Shown one piece after another: positions 1 through 6,073 of a stretch of 45,546 nucleotides of DNA. Source of the stretch: an uncultured Lachnospiraceae bacterium (lineage in GTDB: Bacteria; Bacillota; Clostridia; Lachnospirales; Lachnospiraceae); assembly GCA_900316855.1 (NCBI GenBank), contig ONEK01000019.1, forward strand, positions 1-45,546. The letters are read 5' to 3'. Position 1 is the stretch's first letter; each line of letters starts with the position of its first letter. Under the pieces are notes generated by a model that worked only from the letters and a program-made list of their open reading frames with translations, was not told where the DNA came from and did no database searches. The translations under genes and the position numbers were made by a program.

Positions 1-120
1 AGGTTAAATGCAAGCACAAATGTGGCTCAAAGGCTTATTTTATGCGGTTCTCAACGAATTTATAGTTATGTTCCTAGTGATGAATCACGGGAACGCAGGA
101 TGAGGATGGCATGGAGATGA
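1..120 (+). CDS. C-terminal fragment of an unidentified ICE protein
   Basis: An open frame enters from the left edge and runs 39 codons to a TGA at 118-120. The visible tail is polar and Arg-rich near the end (ESRERRMRMAWR). I do not recognise the family. It overlaps the next gene's start by 10 bases, which suggests translational coupling within one operon. The fragment is short and lacks its start, so it could be a chance open frame. Confidence 0.4.
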   Translation, partial: RLNASTNVAQRLILCGSQRIYSYVPSDESRERRMRMAWR

Positions 121-368
121 ATCTTAAGGCTACAGATTATATCCATGGTCTTAGCTGCGAGATTGATTCTGACGAAGCCTTGAATGCTTATCTTATCAGG
201 GTAGCTATGAAGCAGCTGCCAGGGCTCTTGCAGAGAAGGATGCGCATGTTCTTTTTTTATGGACTCAGTGAGACAGAGATTGCAGGCATTGAGGGAGTAT
301 CCCAGCCTGCAGTGCATTACTCTATTCAGAGTGGGATCAGGCAGCTAAGGTACATGCTGGATATCTGA
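111..368 (+). CDS. Sigma-70 region 4-like HTH protein of the conjugative element
   Basis: This 85-residue protein has a helix-turn-helix like sigma factor region 4 in its second half. A segment rich in Arg and Phe (RRMRMFFFYGLSETEIAGIE) is followed by the recognition-helix stretch VSQPAVHYSIQSGIRQLR. Tn916-family elements carry small sigma-like proteins of this kind that take part in controlling excision and transfer genes; that role is transferred from the family. An alternative start at 117 (second Met) would overlap the upstream stop codon directly. The protein lacks sigma regions 1-3, so it is not a complete sigma factor. Confidence 0.7.
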   Translation: MEMNLKATDYIHGLSCEIDSDEALNAYLIRVAMKQLPGLLQRRMRMFFFYGLSETEIAGIEGVSQPAVHYSIQSGIRQLRYMLDI

Positions 369-441
369 TTATTTTTCTAAAATGACTTATAATTTGCCCA
401 CTTTCTGTAGTTATAGGTAGAAGGATTTTTTTTCTTGTACC

Positions 442-470
442 TTGACATCAGAATATACATTCACTAAGTA
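442..470 (+). promoter_or_regulatory. Sigma-A type promoter before the non-coding unit
   Basis: A perfect -35 TTGACA (442-447) is followed by a 17-bp spacer and a -10-like TAAGTA (465-470). Transcription would begin near 477. No convincing ribosome binding site and reading frame follow, so the product is probably an untranslated RNA or a long leader. Confidence 0.5.
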
Positions 471-476
471 CGTTCC

Positions 477-780
477 TGTATACCGGAGCACCACAGGTAC
501 GCCTTGCGCGAGATAGCCTCACTGGAAAGCCGGTAGCACCGGCATTTGCCATGATGGATATAGGGATAATGATACTTCCGCCCAGCCACAGCCGGCAATG
601 CCGATCACGCAATGGGGGCGGCTTGGCGAGATCCGCCTTGAGGATGAACCTATGGAGCTGTGCTGCAGCCGCTTAGTGACTTCCCGTATCTCAGGGGTGT
701 CGTGGACGAATTTGAGATCAGATAACTGTATTTTAGGAAGGCTTCCCACTGTGTACTGGCGGTGGGAGAGCCTTCTTTTT
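477..780 (+). ncRNA. Candidate structured non-coding RNA, about 300 nt
   Basis: This stretch is GC-rich inside an AT-rich element and lies between a TTGACA promoter and a strong intrinsic terminator. It has many local helices: GCCGGT/ACCGGC around a 3-nt loop, CCTGT/ACAGG near the 5' end, CGGC/GCCG around AAT, CCGCCC pairing with GGGCGG across about 30 nt, and GGCG/CGCC. The open frames inside (for example 598-786) have no good ribosome binding site and look like no known protein. Size and helix density recall large structured RNAs of Firmicutes such as the raiA motif, but I cannot assign a family by eye. It could also be a long mazF leader. Confidence 0.5.
737..780 (+). terminator. Intrinsic terminator upstream of mazF
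   Basis: The arms 737-749 and 762-775 form a 13-bp stem with one bulged base around a 12-nt loop, followed by TTTTT at 776-780. It closes the non-coding unit and lies 35 bp before the mazF start. Confidence 0.8.
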
Positions 781-814
781 ACATAGATTTACATGAAAGA
801 AAGAGGGTGATGTA

Positions 815-1180
815 TTGGAGATAAAACGGGGGGAAATCTATCTCGCACAACTTGGTGAAGGCGTTGGCTCAGAGCAAAAGGGAGAAAGACCTGTAATTAT
901 AGTTCAGAACAACAAAGGCAATAAGTTTTCTCCTACAGTATCCGTGATTCCTATTACGACAAAGATTCATAAGAGCACTGGAATGCCAACACATGTACTA
1001 CTTGGGCGGATATCAGGACTTGAAGAATTTTCAGCCTGTATGGCAGAACAAATAATGACTATAGATAAAACCAGGTTGATGAAGCGTATAGGGAAACTTC
1101 CGGAGAAGGTTATGAAGCGAGATGTTGATTTAGCATTAAAAACGCAGCTTGATTTGAGGGGAGGAAGAAGGCATGGATAG
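815..1180 (+). CDS. MazF/PemK-type mRNA endoribonuclease toxin, no adjacent antitoxin gene
   Basis: This 121-residue protein has the MazF/PemK layout: the N-terminal strand KRGEIYLAQL, then ERPVIIVQNN carrying the conserved Arg-Pro, a central PITTKIHKS segment, and the CMAEQIMTIDKTRL stretch before the last helix. Family members cleave single-stranded RNA at short sequence motifs. Translation most likely starts at TTG (815), with AGAGGGTGA just upstream; the nearby ATG at 810 is in another frame. The stop overlaps the xis start by 8 bases, so the two are probably co-translated. No MazE-like gene lies on either side. What precedes it is a terminated non-coding transcript. Neutralisation is therefore unexplained. 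Confidence 0.85.
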   Translation: MEIKRGEIYLAQLGEGVGSEQKGERPVIIVQNNKGNKFSPTVSVIPITTKIHKSTGMPTHVLLGRISGLEEFSACMAEQIMTIDKTRLMKRIGKLPEKVMKRDVDLALKTQLDLRGGRRHG

Positions 1181-1376
1181 ACTTGAAATTCCTGTTTGGA
1201 GGAAGTATTCACTTAGCATTCAGGAAGCTGCTTCCTATTATGGCATAGGAGAGAAGAGGCTTAGGAATCTTATTGCAGATCATTTGGACGGAGAATTTGT
1301 AATTGAAATCGGGGCTCACGTAAGGATTAAGCGAAAAAAGTTTGAAGAGTATCTGGATAATTCGGGAGTTATATAA
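1173..1376 (+). CDS. xis: Excisionase, Tn916 Xis type
   Basis: This 67-residue basic winged-helix protein follows the Tn916 Xis pattern: an IPVWRKYSLSIQEAASYYGIG start, then RLRNLI and a C-terminal RIKRKKFEEYLD. Xis binds near the element ends, bends the DNA and directs Int toward excision. A GAGGAAGAAGG ribosome site lies inside the end of mazF, and the start overlaps the mazF stop. Int follows after about 95 bp. The length matches the family. Confidence 0.9.
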   Translation: MDRLEIPVWRKYSLSIQEAASYYGIGEKRLRNLIADHLDGEFVIEIGAHVRIKRKKFEEYLDNSGVI

Positions 1377-1471
1377 TGGGGCGACATCCTAGCGTTTCTT
1401 TTATCGAGTAGATACAATATATATAGCGCTATGTTATGTGGCTTCTTCATGTTTGAAAGGAGCTGATTAAA

Positions 1472-2677
1472 ATAGAAAGAAGGTATGATAACAGAGGAAG
1501 GGTTCTCCATGAGGGAGAATTCCAGATGCCAGATGGTCGATATAGATTCAAATATACATCCTGGGATGGAAAGAGAAAGGCTGTTTATAGCTGGAGGCTT
1601 GATAAGAACGATAGACCTCCGCAAGGCAAGAAACGAACAGAGTCTCTTCGCGAATTAGAGAAAAAAATCCATGCAGACAGTTTTGATAAGATAGTTTCTA
1701 ATGGTGGAGATCTCACTGTTTTAGAACTGGTTCAGAAGTATGTTAATACAAGAGTTGGTGTAAGGGTTACAACGAAAAGAGGATATCAGACAGTCCTTAA
1801 TTTTCTTGCAAAGGATCCTTTTGGAAAAAAGAGAATTGACTTGGTTCATAAGTCTGATGCCAAGCTGTGGCTTATACAGCTTCAGCAGGAGAAAGGTAAA
1901 AGCTATTCTCAGATACATACGATTAGAGGACTTGTTAGACCTGCATTCAAGCTTGCTATGGATGATGATCTTATTCGTAAGAACCCGTTTGATTTTGAAT
2001 TGGTCAATGTTCTTGTAAATGATTCTGTAAGACGGGATGCATTATCTCGTGAAGATGAGCGTAAGTTTCTTAAGTTCATTCAGGAAGATAAGCATTACAA
2101 AAAGTATTATGAGGGCATCTACATTTTATTTAATACCGGAATGAGAATTTCAGAGTTTTGTGGGCTGACTCTTTCAGACATAGACTTCAAGAATCATTCC
2201 ATTAATATCGACCACCAACTTCAAAAAGGTGCCCATGTAGGGTATTATATTGAGGAGACCAAGACAGAGAGTGGTCATAGGAAGATACCTATGACACCTG
2301 AGGTGGAAGAGTGTTTTAAGACTATAATAGTTAACAGACGACCACCAAAGCCTGAACCTATGGTAGATGGCAAAGCGGGGTTCTTGTACTTTGATAAGGA
2401 TGGAAGTATTATGTATGCCCTTCATTGGGACCATTACTTCAAGCACATCCGCAACAAGTACAACCGCATCTACAAGGTACAGATGCCTTTTGTGTCTCCG
2501 CATATTTGTCGGCATACGTATTGTTCTAATATGGCAAAGTCAGGAATGAATCCCAAAACCCTTCAATATCTCATGGGGCATTCCGATATAAGTGTAACTT
2601 TAAATACTTATACTCATGTCGGATTTGAAGATGCCCAGAAGGAGATAAAGTCGCTTAGGAACTTGAAAGCGATATGA
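1472..2677 (+). CDS. int: Tyrosine recombinase, Tn916-type integrase, probable non-AUG start
   Basis: The protein has an N-terminal arm-binding domain, a SAM-like core-binding domain, and a C-terminal catalytic domain with TGMRISEFCGLT (first catalytic Arg), SPHICRHTYC (His-x-x-Arg), LMGHSDIS and the tyrosine in TLNTYTHVG. The first in-frame ATG is at 1526, but the frame is open upstream to a TGA at 1454-1456, and those 18 codons (ERRYDNRGRVLHEGEF) match the start of Tn916 Int. A GGAG at 1459-1462 sits 9 nt before ATA (1472) and 3 nt before ATT (1466). Starting there gives about 401-403 residues, close to the 405 of Tn916 Int. I therefore infer an ATA or ATT start; the ATG-only form would lose half of the arm-binding motif. 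It joins and excises the element. Confidence 0.9.
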   Translation: MERRYDNRGRVLHEGEFQMPDGRYRFKYTSWDGKRKAVYSWRLDKNDRPPQGKKRTESLRELEKKIHADSFDKIVSNGGDLTVLELVQKYVNTRVGVRVTTKRGYQTVLNFLAKDPFGKKRIDLVHKSDAKLWLIQLQQEKGKSYSQIHTIRGLVRPAFKLAMDDDLIRKNPFDFELVNVLVNDSVRRDALSREDERKFLKFIQEDKHYKKYYEGIYILFNTGMRISEFCGLTLSDIDFKNHSINIDHQLQKGAHVGYYIEETKTESGHRKIPMTPEVEECFKTIIVNRRPPKPEPMVDGKAGFLYFDKDGSIMYALHWDHYFKHIRNKYNRIYKVQMPFVSPHICRHTYCSNMAKSGMNPKTLQYLMGHSDISVTLNTYTHVGFEDAQKEIKSLRNLKAI

Positions 2678-2680
2678 ACC

Positions 2681-2782
2681 GGGTATAAATCTGGGTATAA
2701 ATTCTGCCATAGGGAAACGGCAATTAACGGTGGCAAAATGTACGGGTTCAAAACGAACATTTTTATACCCACTTTTATACCC
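2681..2782. repeat. 21-bp imperfect inverted repeat made of paired GGGTATAAA sites
   Basis: GGGTATAAA occurs twice, 12 bp apart, at 2681 and 2693. Its complement TTTATACCC occurs twice, also 12 bp apart, at 2762 and 2774. Together the arms 2681-2701 and 2762-2782 match at 19 of 21 positions in inverted orientation around a 60-bp centre. Their place directly after int and at the element end fits arm-type integrase or Xis binding sites. As RNA the arms could also form a long stem ending the int transcript. Confidence 0.6.
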
Positions 2783-2877
2783 ACCACCTGAGAAAATACA
2801 CTAAAATATGCGTAAATATGCCGATATAAAGAAAATCGAAAATAGCATAAATGCTAGGAAATATGAGGTTTTAGGGA

Positions 2878-3441
2878 ATGATTAAGATACTATTCGTATG
2901 CCACGGCAATATCTGCCGCTCCCCGATGGCCGAATTCGTCATGAAACGCCTTGCTGCAGACGCCGGCCTCGGCTCCTGCTTCGGGATTGCGTCGGCAGCG
3001 ACCACGACTGAGGAAATCTGGGGCAGGCGCGGCAATCCCGTCTATCCGCCGGCAAAGAAAACGCTTGCCGAACACGGCATCGCAGGCCCCGAAGTCGACG
3101 CAAAGCGTGCAAGGCTCCTCGTCCGTGATGACTACGCTTACTATGACTACCTCATCGGCATGGACAGCGAGAACCTCAGCGACATGAAAGATATCTGCGG
3201 TGTCAGTGGTACCGGCCGCCGCGCAGACTATGAGACGCCGGACAGCCGCACGCACAGTGCAGCCATTGTCCGCGAGGACGAAAAGATTTCCCTTCTCATG
3301 GACTACACAGGCCGCCCGCGCAGCGTTGCCGATCCCTGGTACACCGGAAATTTCGAGGCCACATGGAACGACGTCTGCGAGGGCTGCACTGCCCTGCTGC
3401 AGCATCTCTGCCGCGTATATCATCTGCGGGCAGGGTCATAA
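2878..3441 (+). CDS. Low-molecular-weight protein tyrosine phosphatase
   Basis: The P-loop CHGNICRS lies at residues 8-15 (nucleophile Cys8, phosphate-binding Arg14), and the general-acid Asp lies near residue 152 in ADPWYTGNFE. The family removes phosphate from tyrosine, and in some members arginine, residues; in Firmicutes it is often linked to kinase signalling or capsule control. At 187 residues it is longer than the usual 150-160, because of an extra segment around 108-135. The start codon is the first chromosomal feature after the ICE. A TGAGG 9 nt upstream could serve as ribosome site, but any native promoter is missing, so expression may depend on read-through from the element. Confidence 0.9.
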   Translation: MIKILFVCHGNICRSPMAEFVMKRLAADAGLGSCFGIASAATTTEEIWGRRGNPVYPPAKKTLAEHGIAGPEVDAKRARLLVRDDYAYYDYLIGMDSENLSDMKDICGVSGTGRRADYETPDSRTHSAAIVREDEKISLLMDYTGRPRSVADPWYTGNFEATWNDVCEGCTALLQHLCRVYHLRAGS

Positions 3442-3502
3442 TCTGCATTTCCGGGCGCTGTCCCGGGAAAGGTCCCGGGGATTTCGAAGAGAGCTTTTGC
3501 CC

Positions 3503-4519
3503 TCAGCGCGCACCATGGGTATAGGTGCCGGTGAGCTCTCCTTCTGCGAGGATGCCGCAGGACTTTTCAAGCTGTCCTGCGACAGCTGACGCGTCTCTGC
3601 CGGGAGCATCCAGCTCTCCGGGGAGGCTTCCCGGCGCAGAATCCAGTGCGTAAACGTAAACGTGATAGTGATGTGTCCCCGACGGAGGATAAGGCCCCAC
3701 GTAGGCGCTGCCGCCCTCTCCTTCGGCAAGATCCGTGGAGGCTGTGAGCATCTTCCAGTGGAGCCAGTTGCGGCCGTCCGGATCAATCATATAGACCGCA
3801 TAGGCCTGCGCACCCGGAACAGGATCAAACGAAAGCTGCGGGGAAACGTTCTCCCCATAGGCTGTTTTCGTGATCCGGGTGTCCCAGACACCGTGATGCA
3901 GGTTTTCCGAGGCCACGCTCATTTTCATGGAAATCTCCTTTCCTTCCGGCGCTGACGCGGCGATACATGCCGCGATAACCAGCATGACAATACCATCCAG
4001 TGCAAGCGGCACGGCTGCCGCGTAATAGGCTTTCCACTCGTCCATGCGGTAGTACAGGACGTAGAGGATCATGTTGATCCCGAAGGCGGCGAGTACGAGA
4101 ATGATCAGCGCGAGCACCTCCCGGCGCCGGAACCGTCCCGTCCCGTACAGAATATTCAGTGTGACGAGCTCCAGCACCGTCCACCCGACAATCAGAACCA
4201 GCTCGGTCGTAACCGGCCGGTGGAACACAAGCCCCGTGAAGGCCATCAGGAACGCATACGCCGCAAGCCCTGCCGCCATAACGAGGATCCCGGGATACAG
4301 GGCGCGCGTCACCTGTGCCTGATTATTGCCGGAAATCGTCAGGATCAGGCCTCCCAGCCCGCACAGGGCGGTGAAAAGAAGCAGAATTCCGGACCGCCCT
4401 TCCGTCCAGTTCTGTACTCCTCCCGGACGGAATACCCTGAACCACCACGGAATGTAAAACCCGCAGCAGGCTGTAAGCAGCAGCTGTCCCGAAAGAATCA
4501 GTTTTTCACAGGATCCCAT
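3503..4519 (-). CDS. Multi-pass membrane protein fused to a YbhB/PEBP-type domain
   Basis: Residues 1 to about 190 contain roughly six hydrophobic segments. The remaining 145 residues are a YbhB/YbcL (phosphatidylethanolamine-binding-like) domain with SPQLSFDPVPGAQAYAVYMI, DPDGRNWLHWKM and the GPYPPSGTHHYHVYVYALD signature. PEBP-like bacterial proteins are usually free-standing, about 160-180 residues, and bind small ligands through a conserved anion-binding pocket. Here the domain appears tethered to the membrane. The ligand is unknown. It converges with the phosphatase gene and is divergent from the DNA polymerase gene. No break is visible at the domain junction. Confidence 0.75.
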   Translation of the reverse strand: MGSCEKLILSGQLLLTACCGFYIPWWFRVFRPGGVQNWTEGRSGILLLFTALCGLGGLILTISGNNQAQVTRALYPGILVMAAGLAAYAFLMAFTGLVFHRPVTTELVLIVGWTVLELVTLNILYGTGRFRRREVLALIILVLAAFGINMILYVLYYRMDEWKAYYAAAVPLALDGIVMLVIAACIAASAPEGKEISMKMSVASENLHHGVWDTRITKTAYGENVSPQLSFDPVPGAQAYAVYMIDPDGRNWLHWKMLTASTDLAEGEGGSAYVGPYPPSGTHHYHVYVYALDSAPGSLPGELDAPGRDASAVAGQLEKSCGILAEGELTGTYTHGAR

Positions 4520-4638
4520 AAATTCCTCCGGATATCTCCGCCCTGACCTTCATCGGTGCGGCGGTCCGACATCATTCTACAACGAAACGGGACCGCGCCG
4601 TCACAAATTTCCGGCCGGAGTTTTGTGCAACATTCCTC

Positions 4639-4684
4639 TTGCGAAGAAAACGTATGTTCTGTATTATACAGGAACAAATGTTCG
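4639..4684 (+). promoter_or_regulatory. SOS promoter with two LexA boxes before the Y-family polymerase
   Basis: The promoter is TTGCGA (4639-4644), a 17-bp spacer and TATTAT (4662-4667). A strong LexA/DinR box, GGAACAAATGTTCG (4671-4684), covers the start point. A weaker one, AAAC-GTAT-GTTC (4648-4659), lies in the spacer. The Gram-positive consensus is GAAC-N4-GTTC within CGAAC...GTTCG. LexA bound at both would block polymerase. Confidence 0.85.
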
Positions 4685-4705
4685 CATCCGGAAGGGAGGC
4701 GTCAT

Positions 4706-5995
4706 GTGGACCGGATCATCCTGCATGTGGACTGCAATTGTTTCTATGCTTCGGTGGAGATGCTGCACCATCCGGAGCTGTCGGGCAAGCCGATCGCGGT
4801 CGGAGGGGACCCGGAGGCGCGGCACGGCATTATTCTGACGGCCAATTATATCGCCAAGCGTGCTGGCGTGAAGACGGGCATGGCCCTGTGGCAGGCGCGG
4901 CAGGCCTGCCCGCAGGTGATTTTCGTTCCGCCGCGGATGTATCTGTACATCCGTTATTCCAACATGGCAAGATCGATTTACCGCAGCTATTCGGACAAGG
5001 TGGAGAGTTTCGGTCTGGATGAGTGCTGGGTTGATCTGACGGATACCTGCCATCTGTACGGCGATCATACGGCCGGCATGGAAAACGGGTACCGCATTGC
5101 GCAGGAAATCAGCGGCCGGGTGAAGAAGGAGATGGGGATCACGGTCAGCATCGGCGTATCCTGGAACAAGATTTACGCGAAGCTTGGCAGCGACTACCGC
5201 AAGCCGGATGCCATTACCGTGTTTGACCGGGAGAACTACCGGCGCCTGATCAGTCCGCTTCCCGTATCGGACCTTTTGTATGTGGGACGCAGGACAGAGG
5301 CGAAGCTGCGCAGATTCGGCATTCTGACGATCGGGGAGCTGGCGCGTGCGGATCCTGCCCTTCTGGAACAGTGGTTCGGCAAGGTCGGGCTGATGCTGTC
5401 GGCCTTTGCACGAGGAGAGGACCGGACGCCGGTCAGTGAGACCGGTCTGGAGGTTCCCGTCAAAAGTGTCGGGAACAGCACCACAACGCCGAGAGACCTT
5501 GTCAATGACGAGGATGTAAAGCTGGTTCTGTACCTTTTGTCCGAGAGTGTCGCGCACAGGCTCCGGGAAAACGGCTTTGTCGGGCAGGTGGTTGAGGTCT
5601 ATGTGCGGGATAACGAGCTGATGGGATGGCACCAGCAGCAGAAGATTCCGGAGCCCACGAATGTCTCAGAGGAGATCGAGAGCGCAGGCTTTGCCATTTT
5701 CCACAGGCTGTACCACTGGCCCCGGCCGATCCGGAGCATCGGGCTGAGTGTGACGGACCTGAAGCCGGATACCATGCCAAGGCAGCTGTCCCTGTTTGTG
5801 GACGAGCAGAAGCACGCAAGGCTTCTGTACGCGGACCGGATGGAGGACGATCTGCGGCAGCGGTTCGGGTTCCGGGCGGTCCGCAGGGGGATTATGCTGC
5901 GGGACGGTTATCTTGCTTCACTTGACGCCACGGCGGATGATCACATGATCCATCCGCACTCCTACCTCGAAAGAGGCAACCGGACCGGAGTATGA
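4706..5995 (+). CDS. dinB: Y-family translesion DNA polymerase (DinB/Pol IV type)
   Basis: The start is GTG at 4706, preceded by AGGGAGG 7 nt upstream. This gives a 429-residue protein beginning MDRIILHVDCNCFYASVEM; a longer frame from 4556 would run through the promoter and LexA boxes. Asp9 and the pair Asp105-Glu106 in SFGLDECWVD are the metal-binding catalytic residues. The palm, fingers, thumb (SIGVSWNKIYAKLGS) and little-finger regions follow in the usual order. It inserts nucleotides opposite damaged bases with low fidelity. The two LexA boxes make SOS induction likely. The stop codon is followed after 78 bp by the esterase. Confidence 0.92.
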   Translation: MDRIILHVDCNCFYASVEMLHHPELSGKPIAVGGDPEARHGIILTANYIAKRAGVKTGMALWQARQACPQVIFVPPRMYLYIRYSNMARSIYRSYSDKVESFGLDECWVDLTDTCHLYGDHTAGMENGYRIAQEISGRVKKEMGITVSIGVSWNKIYAKLGSDYRKPDAITVFDRENYRRLISPLPVSDLLYVGRRTEAKLRRFGILTIGELARADPALLEQWFGKVGLMLSAFARGEDRTPVSETGLEVPVKSVGNSTTTPRDLVNDEDVKLVLYLLSESVAHRLRENGFVGQVVEVYVRDNELMGWHQQQKIPEPTNVSEEIESAGFAIFHRLYHWPRPIRSIGLSVTDLKPDTMPRQLSLFVDEQKHARLLYADRMEDDLRQRFGFRAVRRGIMLRDGYLASLDATADDHMIHPHSYLERGNRTGV

Positions 5996-6073
5996 GACTT
6001 TGTGCCATGTGTTTTCCTGCGCGGAAACATTATAATAATGTCAGGACCGGAAGACATCAGGAGGATTGCGCAG

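Larger units (their letters stand above)
1..2877. mobile_element. Right end of a Tn916-type integrative conjugative element
   Basis: The segment is clearly more AT-rich than everything to its right. Its gene order is sigma-like HTH protein, MazF, Xis, Int, with Int last, as at the recombination end of Tn916-family elements. Xis and Int resemble the Tn916 proteins along their length. After int come AT-rich inverted repeats (2681-2782), and at 2878 the composition changes at a phosphatase start codon. The left end and conjugation genes lie outside the window, so the attachment core cannot be defined by comparing the two ends. The exact right boundary, somewhere in 2783-2877, is inferred. Confidence 0.8.

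Noticed and set aside
598..786. 62-residue plus-strand frame as a possible antitoxin for the ICE MazF
   Set aside because: It runs through the intrinsic terminator, lacks a ribosome site and shows no AbrB, RHH or other antitoxin pattern.
2783..2877. tRNA gene as integration target at the ICE end
   Set aside because: No cloverleaf or T-loop sequence is present; the neighbour is a protein gene.
4664..5632. 322-residue minus-strand open frame opposite dinB
   Set aside because: Shadow of the polymerase gene; composition is low-complexity His/Arg-rich and no family fits.
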